Part shown: positions 24,401-39,400 of the stretch, in pieces
Position numbering within the stretch: position 1 is the stretch's first letter
Layout of the letters: every line of letters starts with the position of its first letter
Source: Elysia crispata
Lineage: Eukaryota; Mollusca; Gastropoda; Plakobranchidae
Length of the DNA stretch: 64,000 nt
Direction of reading: 5' to 3'
Assembly: GCA_033675545.1 (NCBI GenBank)
Contig: JAWDGP010007164.1
Coordinates: forward strand, 24,643-88,642
Position numbers and translations under genes: made by a program
The notes under the pieces: generated by a model
Seen by the model: the letters and a program-made list of their open reading frames with translations, nothing else
What the model was told of the DNA's origin: nothing
Databases searched by the model: none

Positions 24401-27400
24401 CCACCAAAATTAGTTAAAAAGCTCCCTAAAGGAGAAAAAAATTCTTTTTTTTTATAATCTATTTCACATTTTCCCTCTCCCCTTACGGAAAAAAACAAAA
24501 CCACTTACTTTTTTCCCCCTTTTTATCACCGGAAATAGGAAAACCGCAAGGGAAAACGTCCTTTAAAAAATTTTTTTTTTTTTTTTTTTTTGACTTTTTT
24601 CCACCCTACCGCTCCTCGTAATCGGAAAAATTACCACTTACCTTTTTTATTCGAAATTCCGACTTAAAGTGCCCTAAAATGCCGCTAAGCGCGCTCAAGT
24701 TTCATTTTTTACAAATTACCTTTTTTCCGCCGTGATTACGCGGACACATACACCTACCCACACACACTCCGTTTTTCCGACACATTATGCCTAAAAAACG
24801 CGCTTTACACCTTTTTCTTAAAATTACTTTTTTTGCTCTCTACTCCTTCTCCTTACCCCCGAAACACTTCCTAATCATCTTTTCCGGCAAACTAACCACC
24901 AAAATTAGTTAAAAAGCTCCCTAAAGGAGAAAAAAAATTTTCTTTTTTTTTATAATCTATTTCACATTTTCCCTCTCCCCTTACGGAAAAAAACAAAACC
25001 ACTTACTTTTTTCCCCCTTTTTATCACCGGAAATAGGAAAACCGCAAGGGAAAACGTCCTTTAAAAAATTTTTTTTTTTTTTTTTTTGACTTTTTTCCAC
25101 CCTACCGCTCCTCGTAATCGGAAAAATTACCACTTACCTTTTTTATTCGAAATTCCGACTTAAAGTGCCCTAAAATGCCGCTAAGCGCGCTCAAGTTTCA
25201 TTTTTTACAAATTACCTTTTTTCCGCCGTGAATACGCGGACACATACACCTACCCACACACACTCCGTTTTTCCGACACATTATGCCTAAAAAACGCGCT
25301 TTACACCTTTTTCTTAAAATTACTTTTTTTTGCTCTCTACTCCTTCTCCTTACCCCCGAAACACTTCCTAATCATCTTTTCCGGCAAACTAACCACCAAA
25401 ATTAGTTAAAAAGCTCCCTAAAGGAGAAAAAAATTTTTTTTTTTTTTATAATCTATTTCACATTTTCCCTCTCCCCTTACGGAAAAAAACAAAACCACTT
25501 ACTTTTTTCCCCCTTTTTATCACCGGAAATAGGAAAACCGCAAGGGAAAACATCCTTTAAAAATTTTTTTTTTTTTTTTTTTTTTTGACTTTTTTCCACC
25601 CTACCGCTCCTCGTAATCGGAAAAATTACCACTTACCTTTTTTATTCGAAATTCCGACTTAAAGTGCCCTAAAATGCCGCTAAGCGCGCTCAAGTTTCAT
25701 TTTTTACAAATTACCTTTTTTCCGCCGTGAATACGCGGACACATACACCTACCCACACACACTCCGTTTTTCCGACACATTATGCCTAAAAAACGCGCTT
25801 TACACCTTTTTCTTAAAATTACTTTTTTTTGCTCTCTACTTCTTCTCCTTACCCCCGAAACACTTCCTAATCATCTTTTCCGGCAAACTAACCACCAAAA
25901 TTAGTTAAAAAGCTCCCTAAAGGAGAAAAAAATTTTCTTTTTTTTATAATCTATTTCACATTTTCCCTCTCCCCTTACGGAAAAAAACAAAACCACTTAC
26001 TTTTTTCCCCCTTTTTATCACCGGAAATAGGAAAACCGCAAGGGAAAACGTCCTTTAAAAAAAATTTTTTTTTTTTTTGACTTTTTTCCACCCTACCGCT
26101 CCTCGTAATCGGAAAAATTACCACTTACCTTTTTTATTCGAAATTCCGACTTAAAGTGCCCTAAAATGCCGCTAAGCGCGCTCAAGTTTCATTTTTTACA
26201 AATTACCTTTTTTCCGCCGTGAATACGCGGATACATACACCTACCCACACACACTCCGTTTTTCCGACACATTATGCCTAAAAAACGCGCTTTACACCTT
26301 TTTCTTAAAATTACTTTTTTTTTGCTCTCTACTCCTTCTCCTTACCCCCGAAACACTTCCTAATCATCTTTTCCGGCAAACTAACCACCAAAATTAGTTA
26401 AAAAGCTCCCTAAAGGAGAAAAAAAATTTTCTTTTTTTTATAATCTATTTCACATTTTCCCTCTCCCCTTACGGAAAAAAACAAAACCACTTACTTTTTT
26501 CCCCCTTTTTATCACCGGAAATAGGAAAACCGCAAGGGAAAACGTCCTTTAAAAAAAATTTTTTTTTTTTTTTGACTTTTTTCCACCCTACCGCTCCTCG
26601 TAATCGGAAAAATTACCACTTACCTTTTTTATTCGAAATTCCGACTTAAAGTGCCCTAAAATGCCGCTAAGCGCGCTCAAGTTTCATTTTTTACAAATTA
26701 CCTTTTTTCCGCCGTGAATACGCGGATACATACACCTACCCACACACACTCCGTTTTTCCGACACATTATGCCTAAAAAACGCGCTTTACACCTTTTTCT
26801 TAAAATTACTTTTTTTTGCTCTCTACTTCTTCTCCTTACCCCCGAAACACTTCCTAATCATCTTTTCCGGCAAACTAACCACCAAAATTAGTTAAAAAGC
26901 TCCCTAAAGGAGAAAAAAAATTTTCTTTTTTTATAATCTATTTCACATTTTCCCTCTCCCCTTACGGAAAAAAACAAAACCACTTACTTTTTTCCCCCTT
27001 TTTATCACCGGAAATAGGAAAACCGCAAGGGAAAACGTCCTTTAAAAAAAATTTTTTTTTTTTTTGACTTTTTTCCACCCTACCGCTCCTCGTAATCGGA
27101 AAAATTACCACTTACCTTTTTTATTCGAAATTCCGACTTAAAGTGCCCTAAAATGCCGCTAAGCGCGCTCAAGTTTCATTTTTTACAAATTACCTTTTTT
27201 CCGCCGTGAATACGCGGATACATACACCTACCCACACACACTCCGTTTTTCCGACACATTATGCCTAAAAAACGCGCTTTACACCTTTTTCTTAAAATTA
27301 CTTTTTTTTGCTCTCTACTCCTTCTCCTTACCCCCGAAACACTTCCTAATCATCTTTTCCGGCAAACTAACCACCAAAATTAGTTAAAAAGCTCCCTAAA

Positions 27401-30400
27401 GGAGAAAAAAAAATTTTCTTTTTTTTATAATCTATTTCACATTTTCCCTCTCCCCTTACGGAAAAAAACAAAACCACTTACTTTTTTCCCCCTTTTTATC
27501 ACCGGAAATAGGAAAACCGCAAGGGAAAACGTCCTTTAAAAAATTTTTTTTTTTTTTTTTTTTTGACTTTTTTCCACCCTACCGCTCCTCGTAATCGGAA
27601 AAATTACCACTTACCTTTTTTATTCGAAATTCCGACTTAAAGTGCCCTAAAATGCCGCTAAGCGCGCTCAAGTTTCATTTTTTACAAATTACCTTTTTTC
27701 CGCCGTGAATACGCGGATACATACACCTACCCACACACACTCCGTTTTTCCGACACATTATGCCTAAAAAACGCGCTTTACACCTTTTTCTTAAAATTAC
27801 TTTTTTTTGCTCTCTACTCCTTCTCCTTACCCCCGAAACACTTCCTAATCATCTTTTCCGGCAAACTAACCACCAAAATTAGTTAAAAAGCTCCCTAAAG
27901 GAGAAAAAAAATTTTCTTTTTTTTTATAATCTATTTCACATTTTCCCTCTTCCCTTAGGGAAAAAAACAAAACCACTTACTTTTTTCCCCCTTTTTATCA
28001 CCGGAAATAGGAAAACCGCAAGGGAAGACGTCCCATAAAAAATTTTTTTTTTTTTTTTTTTTGGACTTTTTTGCACCCTACCGCTCCTCGTAATCGGAAA
28101 AATTACCACTTACCTTTTTTATTCGAAATTCCGACTTAAAGTGCCCTAAAATGCCGCTAAGCGCGCTCAAGTTTCATTTTTTACAAATTACCTTTTTTCC
28201 GCTGTGATTACGCGGACACATACACCTACCCACACACACTCCGTTTTTCCGACACATTATGCCTAAAAAACGCGCTTTACACCTTTTTCTTAAAATTACT
28301 TTTTTTTTGCTCTCTACTTCTTCTCCTTACCCCCGAAACACTTCCTAATCATCTTTTCCGGCAAACTAACCACCAAAATTAGTTAAAAAGCTCCCTAAAG
28401 GAGAAAAAAAATTTTCTTTTTTTTATAATCTATTTCACATTTTCCCTCTCCCCTTACGGAAAAAAACAAAACCACTTACTTTTTTCCCCCTTTTTATCAC
28501 CGGAAATAGGAAAACCGCAAGGGAAAACATCCTTTAAAAATTTTTTTTTTTTTTTTTTTTGACTTTTTTCCACCCTGCCGCTCCTCGTAATCGGAAAAAT
28601 TACCACTTACCTTTTTTATTCGAAATTCCGACTTAAAGTGCCCTAAAATGCCGCTAAGCGCGCTCAAGTTTCATTTTTTACAAATTACCTTTTTTCCGCC
28701 GTGAATACGCGTACACATACACCTACCCACACACACTCCGTTTTTCCGACACATTATGCCTAAAAAACGCGCTTTACACCTTTTTCTTAAAATTACTTTT
28801 TTTTTGCTCTCTACTCCTTCTCCTTACCCCCGAAACACTTCCTAATCATCTTTTCCGGCAAACTAACCACCAAAATTAGTTAAAAAGCTCCCTAAAGGAG
28901 AAAAAAAATTCTCTTTTTTTTTAACAATCTATTTCACATTTTCCCTCTCCCCTTACGGAAAAAAACAAAACCACTTACTTTTTTCCCCCTTTTTATCACC
29001 GGAAATAGGAAAACCGCAAGGGAAAACGTCCTTTAAAAAATTTTTTTTTTTTTTTTTTGACTTTTTTCCACCCTACCGCTCCTCGTAATCGGAAAAATTA
29101 CCACTTACCTTTTTTATTCGAAATTCCGACTTAAAGTGCCCTAAAATGCCGCTAAGCGCGCTCAAGTTTCATTTTTTACAAATTACCTTTTTTCCGCCGT
29201 GAATACGCGGACACATACACCTACCCACACACACTCCGTTTTTCCGACACATTATGCCTAAAAAACGCGCTTTACACCTTTTTCTCTAAACTCAATTTTT
29301 TTGCTCTCTACTCCTTCTCCTTACCCCCGAAACACTTCCTAATCATCTTTTCCGGCAAACTAACCACCAAAATTAGTTAAAAAGCTCCCTAAAGGAGAAA
29401 AAAAATTTTCTTTTTTTTTATAATCTATTTCACATTTTCCCTCTCCCCTTACGGAAAAAAACAAAACCACTTACTTTTTTCCCCCTTTTTATCACCGGAA
29501 ATAGGAAAACCGCAAGGGAAAACGTCCTTTAAAAAAATTTTTTTTTTTTTTTTTTGACTTTTTTCCACCCTACCGCTCCTCGTAATCGGAAAAATTACCA
29601 CTTACCTTTTTTATTCGAAATTCCGACTTAAAGTGCCCTAAAATGCCGCTAAGCGCGCTCAAGTTTCATTTTTTACAAATTACCTTTTTTCCGCCGTGAA
29701 TACGCGGATACATACACCTACCCACACACACTCCGTTTTTCCGACACATTATGCCTAAAAAACGCGCTTTACACCTTTTTCTTAAAATTACTTTTTTTTG
29801 CTCTCTCCTCCTTCTCCTTACCCCCGAAACACTTCCTAATCATCTTTTCCGGCAAACTAACCACCAAAACTAGTTAAAAAGCTCCCTAAAGGAGAAAAAA
29901 AATTTTCTTTTTTTTTATAATCTATTTCCCCTTTTTTACTCTTCCCTTACGGAAAAAAACAAAACCACTTACTTTTTTCCCCCTTTTTATCACCGGAAAT
30001 AGGAAAACCGAAAGGGACAAAGTCCCATAAAAAACTTTTTTTTTTTTTTTTTTTTTTGACTTTTTTCCACCCTACCGCTCCTCTTAATTGGGAAAATTAC
30101 CACCTACCTTTTTTTTTCGAAATTCCGACTTAAAGTGCCCTAAAATGCCGCTAAGCGCGCTCAAGTTTCATTTTTTACAAATTACCTTTTTTCCGCTGTG
30201 ATTACGCGGACACATACACCTACCCACACACACTCCGTTTTTCCGACACATTATGCCTAAAAAACGCGCTTTACACCTTTTTCTTAAAATTACTTTTTTT
30301 TGCTCTCTACTTCTTCTCCTTACCCCCGAAACACTTCCTAATCATCTTTTCCGGCAAACTAACCACCAAAATTAGTTAAAAAGCTCCCTAAAGGAGAAAA

Positions 30401-33400
30401 AAAAATTTTCTTTTTTTTATAATCTATTTCACATTTTCCCTCTCCCCTTACGGAAAAAAACAAAACCACTTACTTTTTTCCCCCTTTTTATCACCGGAAA
30501 TAGGAAAACCGCAAGGGAAAACGTCCTTTAAAAAATTTTTTTTTTTTTTTTTTTTTGACTTTTTTCCACCCTACCGCTCCTCGTAATCGGAAAAATTACC
30601 ACTTACCTTTTTTATTCGAAATTCCGACTTAAAGTGCCCTAAAATGCCGCTAAGCGCGCTCAAGTTTCATTTTTTACAAATTACCTTTTTTCCGCCGTGA
30701 ATACGCGTACACATACACCTACCCACACACACTCCGTTTTTCCGACACATTATGCCTAAAAAACGCGCTTTACACCTTTTTCTTAAAATTACTTTTTTTT
30801 TCCTCTCTACTCCTTCTCCTTACCCCCGAAACACTTCCTAATCATCTTTTCCGGCAAACTAACCACCAAAATTAGTTAAAAAGCTCCCTAAAGGAGAAAA
30901 AAAATTCTCTTTTTTTATAATCTATTTCACATTTTCCCTCTCCCCTTACGGAAAAAAACAAAACCACTTACTTTTTTCCCCCTTTTTATCACCGGAAATA
31001 GGAAAACCGCAAGGGAAAACGTCCTTTAAAAAAATTTTTTTTTTTTTTTTGACTTTTTTCCACCCTACCGCTCCTCGTAATCGGAAAAATTACCACTTAC
31101 CTTTTTTATTCGAAATTCCGACTTAAAGTGCCCTAAAATGCCGCTAAGCGCGCTCAAGTTTCATTTTTTACAAATTACCTTTTTTCCGCCGTGAATACGC
31201 GGATACATACACCTACCCACACACACTCCGTTTTTCCGACACATTATGCCTAAAAAACGCGCTTTACACCTTTTTCTTAAAATTACTTTTTTTTGCTCTC
31301 TCCTCCTTCTCCTTACCCCCGAAACACTTCCTAATCATCTTTTCCGGCAAACTAACCACCAAAATTAGTTAAAAAGCTCCCTAAAGGAGAAAAAAATTTT
31401 CTTTTTTTTTTATAATCTATTTCACATTTTCCCTCTCCCCTTACGGAAAAAAACAAAACCACTTACTTTTTTTCCCCCTTTTTATCACCGGAAATAGGAA
31501 AACCGCAAGGGAAAACGTCCTTTAAAAAAAATTTTTTTTTTTTTTTTGACTTTTTTCCACCCTACCGCTCCTCGTAATCGGAAAAATTACCACTTACCTT
31601 TTTTATTCGAAATTCCGACTTAAAGTGCCCTAAAATGCCGCTAAGCGCGCTCAAGTTTCATTTTTTACAAATTACCTTTTTTCCGCCGTGAATACGCGGA
31701 CACATACACCTACCCACACACACTCCGTTTTTCCGACACATTATGCCTAAAAAACGCGCTTTACACCTTTTTCTTAAAATTACTTTTTTTTGCTCTCTAC
31801 TCCTTCTCCTTACCCCCGAAACACTTCCTAATCATCTTTTCCGGCAAACTAACCACCAAAATTAGTTAAAAAGCTCCCTAAAGGAGAAAAAAAATTTTCT
31901 TTTTTTATAATCTATTTCACATTTTCCCTCTCCCCTTACGGAAAAAAACAAAACCACTTACTTTTTTCCCCCTTTTTATCACCGGAAATAGGAAAACCGC
32001 AAGGGAAAACGTCCTTTAAAAAAAATTTTTTTTTTTTTTTTTTTTTGACTTTTTTCCACCCTACCGCTCCTCGTAATCGGAAAAATTACCACTTACCTTT
32101 TTTATTCGAAATTCCGACTTAAAGTGCCCTAAAATGCCGCTAAGCGCGCTCAAGTTTCATTTTTTACAAATTACCTTTTTTCCGCCGTGAATACGCGTAC
32201 ACATACACCTACCCACACACACTCCGTTTTTCCGACACATTATGCCTAAAAAACGCGCTTTACACCTTTTTCTTAAAATTACTTTTTTTTGCTCTCTCCT
32301 CCTTCTCCTTACCCCCGAAACACTTCCTAATCATCTTTTCCGGCAAACTAACCACCAAAACTAGTTAAAAAGCTCCCTAAAGGAGAAAAAAATTTTCCTT
32401 TTTTTATAATCTATTTCACATTTTCCCTCTCCCCTTACGGAAAAAAACAAAACCACTTACTTTTTTCCCCCTTTTTATCACCGGAAATAGGAAAACCGCA
32501 AGGGAAAACGTCCTTTAAAAAAAATTTTTTTTTTTTTTGACTTTTTTCCACCCTACCGCTCCTCGTAATCGGAAAAATTACCACTTACCTTTTTTATTCG
32601 AAATTCCGACTTAAAGTGCCCTAAAATGCCGCTAAGCGCGCTCAAGTTTCATTTTTTACAAATTACCTTTTTTCCGCCGTGAATACGCGGATACATACAC
32701 CTACCCACACACACTCCGTTTTTCCGACACATTATGCCTAAAAAACGCGCTTTACACCTTTTTCTTAAAATTACTTTTTTTTGCTCTCTCCTCCTTCTCC
32801 TTACCCCCGAAACACTTCCTAATCATCTTTTCCGGCAAACTAACCACCAAAATTAGTTAAAAAGCTCCCTAAAGGAGAAAAAAAATTTTCCTTTTTTTAT
32901 AATCTATTTCACATTTTCCCTCTCCCCTTACGGAAAAAAACAAAACCACTTACTTTTTTCCCCCTTTTTATCACCGGAAATAGGAAAACCGCAAGGGAAA
33001 ACATCCTTTAAAAAAATTTTTTTTTTTTTTTTTTTTTTGACTTTTTTCCACCCTACCGCTCCTCGTAATCGGAAAAATTACCACTTACCTTTTTTATTCG
33101 AAATTCCGACTTAAAGTGCCCTAAAATGCCGCTAAGCGCGCTCAAGTTTCATTTTTTACAAATTACCTTTTTTCCGCCGTGATTACGCGGACACATACAC
33201 CTACCCACACACACTCCGTTTTTCCGACACATTATGCCTAAAAAACGCGCTTTACACCTTTTTCTTAAAATTACTTTTTTTTGCTCTCTACTTCTTCTCC
33301 TTACCCCCGAAACACTTCCTAATCATCTTTTCCGGCAAACTAACCACCAAAATTAGTTAAAAAGCTCCCTAAAGGAGAAAAAAAAATTTTTTTTTTTTTA

Positions 33401-36400
33401 TAATCTATTTCACATTTTCCCTCTCCCCTTACGGAAAAAAACAAAACCACTTACTTTTTTCCCCCTTTTTATCACCGGAAATAGGAAAACCGCAAGGGAA
33501 AACGTCCTTTAAAAAATTTTTTTTTTTTTTTTTTTTTTTTGACTTTTTTCCACCCTACCGCTCCTCGTAATCGGAAAAATTACCACTTACCTTTTTTATT
33601 CGAAATTCCGACTTAAAGTGCCCTAAAATGCCGCTAAGCGCGCTCAAGTTTCATTTTTTACAAATTACCTTTTTTCCGCTGTGATTACGCGGACACATAC
33701 ACCTACCCACACACACTCCGTTTTTCCGACACATTATGCCTAAAAAACGCGCTTTACACCTTTTTCTTAAAATTACTTTTTTTGGCTCTCTACTCCTTCT
33801 CCTTACCCCCGAAACACTTCCTAATCATCTTTTCCGGCAAACTAACCACCAAAATTAGTTAAAAAGCTCCCTAAAGGAGAAAAAAAAATTTTTCTTTTTT
33901 TTTATAATCTATTTCACATTTTCCCTCTCCCCTTACGGAAAAAAACAAAACCACTTACTTTTTTCCCCCTTTTTATCACCGGAAATAGGAAAACCGCAAG
34001 GGAAAACGTCCTTTAAAAAAAATTTTTTTTTTTTTTGACTTTTTTCCACCCTACCGCTCCTCGTAATCGGAAAAATTACCACTTACCTTTTTTATTCGAA
34101 ATTCCGACTTAAAGTGCCCTAAAATGCCGCTAAGCGCGCTCAAGTTTCATTTTTTACAAATTACCTTTTTTCCGCCGTGAATACGCGGATACATACACCT
34201 ACCCACACACACTCCGTTTTTCCGACACATTATGCCTAAAAAACGCGCTTTACACCTTTTTCTTAAAATTACTTTTTTTGCTCTCTCCTCCTTCTCCTTA
34301 CCCCCGAAACACTTCCTAATCATCTTTTCCGGCAAACTAACCACCAAAATTAGTTAAAAAGCTCCCTAAAGGAGAAAAAAAAATTTTCTTTTTTTTATAA
34401 TCTATTTCACATTTTCCCTCTCCCCTTACGGAAAAAAACAAAACCACTTACTTTTTTCCCCCTTTTTATCACCGGAAATAGGAAAACCGCAAGGGAAAAC
34501 GTCCTTTAAAAATTGACTTTTTTCCACCCTACCGCTCCTCGTAATCGGAAAAATTACCACTTACCTTTTTTATTCGAAATTCATATTTAAAGTGCCCTAA
34601 AATGCCGCTAAGCGCGCTCCAGTTTCATTTTTTACAAATTACCTTTTTTCCGCTGTGATTACGCGGACACATACACCTACCCACACACACTCCGTTTTTC
34701 CGACACATTATGCCTAAAAAACGCGCTTTACATCTTTTTCTTAAAATTACTTTGTTTTGCTCTCTACTCCTTCTCCTTACCCCCGAAACACTTCCTAATC
34801 ATCTTTTCCGGCAAACTAACCACCAAAATTAGTTAAAAAGCTCCCTAAAGGAGAAAAAAAAATTTTCTTTTTTTATAATCTATTTCACATTTTCCCTCTC
34901 CCCTTACGGAAAAAAACAAAACCACTTACTTTTTTCCCCCTTTTTATCACCGGAAATAGGAAAACCGCAAGGGAAAACGTCCTTTAAAAAAAATTTTTTT
35001 TTTTTTTTTTGACTTTTTTCCACCCTACCGCTCCTCGTAATCGGAAAAATTACCACTTACCTTTTTTATTCGAAATTCCGACTTAAAGTGCCCTAAAATG
35101 CCGCTAAGCGCGCTCAAGTTTCATTTTTTACAAATTACCTTTTTTCCGCCGTGAATACGCGGATACATACACCTACCCACACACACTCCGTTTTTCCGAC
35201 ACATTATGCCTAAAAAACGCGCTTTACACCTTTTTCTTAAAATTACTTTTTTTTGCTCTCTACTCCTTCTCCTTACCCCCGAAACACTTCCTAATCATCT
35301 TTTCCGGCAAACTAACCACCAAAGTTAGTTAAAAAGCTCCCGAAAGGAGAAAAAAAATTCTCTTTTTTTTTATAATCTATTTCACATTTTCCCTCTCCCC
35401 TTACGGAAAAAAAAACCACTTACTTTTTTCCCCCTTTTTATCACCGGAAATAGGAAAACCGCAAGGGAAGACGTCCTTAAAAAAAATTTTTTTTTTTTTG
35501 ACTTTTTTCCACCCTACCGCTCCTCGTAATCGGAAAAATTACCACTTACCTTTTTTATTCGAAATTCCGACTTAAAGTGCCCTAAAATGCCGCTAAGCGC
35601 GCTCAAGTTTCATTTTTTACAAATTACCTTTTTTCCGCCGTGATTACGCGGACACATACACCTACCCACACACACTCCGTTTTTCCGACACATTATGCCT
35701 AAAAAACGCGCTTTACACCTTTTTCTTAAAATTACTTTTTTTTGCTCTCTACTTCTTCTCCTTACCCCCGAAACACTTCCTAATCATCTTTTCCGGCAAA
35801 CTAACCACCAAAATTAGTTAAAAAGCTCCCTAAAGGAGAAAAAAAAATTTTCATTTTTTTATAATCTATTTCACATTTTCCCTCTCCCCTTACGGAAAAA
35901 AACAAAACCACCTATTTTTTCCCCCCTTTTTATCACCGGAAATAGGAAAACCGCAAGGGAAAACGTCCTTTAAAAAAAATTTTTTTTTTTTTTGACTTTT
36001 TTCCACCCTACCGCTCCTCGTAATCGGAAAAATTACCACTTACCTTTTTTATTCGAAATTCCGACTTAAAGTGCCCTAAAATGCCGCTAAGCGCGCTCAA
36101 GTTTCATTTTTTACAAATTACCTTTTTTCCGCCGTGATTACGCGGACACATACACCTACCCACACACACTCCGTTTTTCCGACACATTATGCCTAAAAAA
36201 CGCGCTTTACACCTTTTTCTTAAAATTACTTTTTTTTTGCTCTCTACTCCTTCTCCTTACCCCCGAAACACTTCCTAATCATCTTTTCCGGCAAACTAAC
36301 CACCAAAATTAGTTAAAAAGCTCCCTAAAGGAGAAAAAAAATTTTCTTTTTTTTATAATCTATTTCACATTTTCCCTCTCCCCTTACGGAAAAAAACAAA

Positions 36401-39400
36401 ACCACTTACTTTTTTCCCCCTTTTTATCACCGGAAATAGGAAAACCGCAAGGGAAAACGTCCTTTAAAAAAATTTTTTTTTTTTTGACTTTTTTCCACCC
36501 TACCGCTGCTCGTAATCGGAAAAATTACCACTTTCCTTTTTTTTTCGAAATTCCGACTTAAAGTGCCCTAAAATGCCGCTAAGCGCGCTCAAGTTTCATT
36601 TTTTACAAATTACCTTTTTTCCGCCGTGAATACGCGTACACATACACCTACCCACACACACTCCGTTTTTCCGACACATTATGCCTAAAAAACGCGCTTT
36701 ACACCTTTTTCTTAAAATTACTTTTTTTTTGCTCTCTACTCCTTCTCCTTACCCCCGAAACACTTCCTAATCATCTTTTCCGGCAAACTAACCACCAAAA
36801 TTAGTTAAAAAGCTCCCTAAAGGAGAAAAAAAAATTTTCTTTTTTTTTATAATCTATTTCACATTTTCCCTCTCCCCTTACGGAAAAAAACAAAACCACT
36901 TACTTTTTTCCCCCTTTTTATCACCGGAAATAGGAAAACCGCAAGGGAAAACGTCCTTTAAAAAAATTTTTTTTTTTTTTTGACTTTTTTCCACCCTACC
37001 GCTCCTCGTAATCGGAAAAATTACCACTTACCTTTTTTATTCGAAATTCCGACTTAAAGTGCCCTAAAATGCCGCTAAGCGCGCTCAAGTTTCATTTTTT
37101 ACAAATTACCTTTTTTCCGCCGTGATTACGCGGACACATACACCTACCCACACACACTCCGTTTTTCCGACACATTATGCCTAAAAAACGCGCTTTACAC
37201 CTTTTTCTTAAAATTACTTTTTTTTGCTCTCTACTTCTTCTCCTTACCCCCGAAACACTTCCTAATCATCTTTTCCGGCAAACTAACCACCAAAATTAGT
37301 TAAAAAGCTCCCTAAAGGAGAAAAAAAATTTTCTTTTTTTATAATCTATTTCACATTTTCCCTCTCCCCTTACGGAAAAAAACAAAACCACTTACTTTTT
37401 TCCCCCTTTTTATCACCGGAAATAGGAAAACCGCAAGGGAAAACGTCCTTTAAAAAAATTTTTTTTTTTTTTTTTTTTTTGACTTTTTTCCACCCTACCG
37501 CTCCTCGTAATCGGAAAAATTACCACTTACCTTTTTTATTCGAAATTCCGACTTAAAGTGCCCTAAAATGCCGCTAAGCGCGCTCAAGTTTCATTTTTTA
37601 CAAATTACCTTTTTTCCGCTGTGATTACGCGGACACATACACCTACCCACACACACTCCGTTTTTCCGACACATTATGCCTAAAAAACGCGCTTTACACC
37701 TTTTTCTTAAAATTACTTTTTTTTGCTCTCTCCTCCTTCTCCTTACCCCCGAAACACTTCCTAATCATCTTTTCCGGCAAACTAACCACCAAAACTAGTT
37801 AAAAAGCTCCCTAAAGGAGAAAAAAATTTTCTTTTTTTTTATAATCTATTTCACATTTTCCCTCTCCCCTTACGGAAAAAAACAAAACCACTTACTTTTT
37901 CCCCCTTTTTATCACCGGAAATAGGAAAACCGCAAGGGAAAACGTCCTTTAAAAATTTTTTTTTTTTTTTTTTTTGACTTTTTTCCACCCTACCGCTCCT
38001 CGTAATCGGAAAAATTACCACTTACCTTTTTTATTCGAAATTCCGACTTAAAGTGCCCTAAAATGCCGCTAAGCGCGCTCAAGTTTCATTTTTTACAAAT
38101 TACCTTTTTTCCGCCGTGAATACGCGTACACATACACCTACCCACACACACTCCGTTTTTCCGACACATTATGCCTAAAAAACGCGCTTTACACCTTTTT
38201 CTTAAAATTACTTTTTTTTGCTCTCTACTTCTTCTCCTTACCCCCGAAACACTTCCTAATCATCTTTTCCGGCAAACTAACCACCAAAATTAGTTAAAAA
38301 GCTCCCTAAAGGAGAAAAAAAAATTTCTTTTTTTTTATAATCTATTTCACATTTTCCCTCTCCCCTTACGGAAAAAAAAAAACCACTTACTTTTTCCCCC
38401 CTTTTTATCACCGGAAATAGGAAAACCGCAAGGGAAAACATCCTTTAAAAAAAATTTTTTTTTTTTTTGAGTTTTTTCCACCCTACCGCTCCTCGTTATC
38501 GGAAAAATTACCACTTTCCTTTTTTTTTCGAAATTCCGACTTAAAGTGCCCTAAAATGCCGCTAAGCGCGCTCAAGTTTCATTTTTTACAAATTACCTTT
38601 TTTCCGCCGTGAATACGCGTACACATACACCTACCCACACACACTCCGTTTTTCCGACACATTATGCCTAAAAAACGCGCTTTACACCTTTTTCTTAAAA
38701 TTACTTTTTTTTTGCTCTCTACTCCTTCTCCTTACCCCCGAAACACTTCCTAATCATCTTTTCCGGCAAACTAACCACCAAAATTAGTTAAAAAGCTCCC
38801 TAAAGGAGAAAAAAATTTTCTTTTTTTTTATAATCTATTTCACATTTTCCCTCTCCCCTTACGGAAAAAAACAAAACCACTTACTTTTTTCCCCCTTTTT
38901 ATCACCGGAAATAGGAAAACCGCAAGGGAAAACGTCCCATAAAAATTTTTTTTTTTTTTTGACTTTTTTCCACCCTACCGCTCCTCTTAATTGGAAAAAT
39001 TACCACCTACCTTTTTTTTTCGAAATTCCGACTTAAAGTGCCCTAAAATGCCGCTAAGCGCGCTCAAGTTTCATTTTTTACAAATTACCTTTTTTCCGCC
39101 GTGATTACGCGGACACATACACCTACCCAAACACACTCCGTTTTTCCGACACATTATGCCTAAAAAACGCGCTTTACACCTTTTTCTTAAAATTACTTTT
39201 TTTGCTCTCTACTCCTTCTCCTTACCCCCGAAACACTTCCTAATCATCTTTTCCGGCAAACTAACCACCAAAATTAGTTAAAAAGCTCCCTAAAGGAGAA
39301 AAAAAATTTTCTTTTTTTTTATAATCTATTTCACATTTTCCCTCTCCCCTTACGGAAAAAAACAAAACCACTTACTTTTTCCCCCTTTTTATCACCGGAA

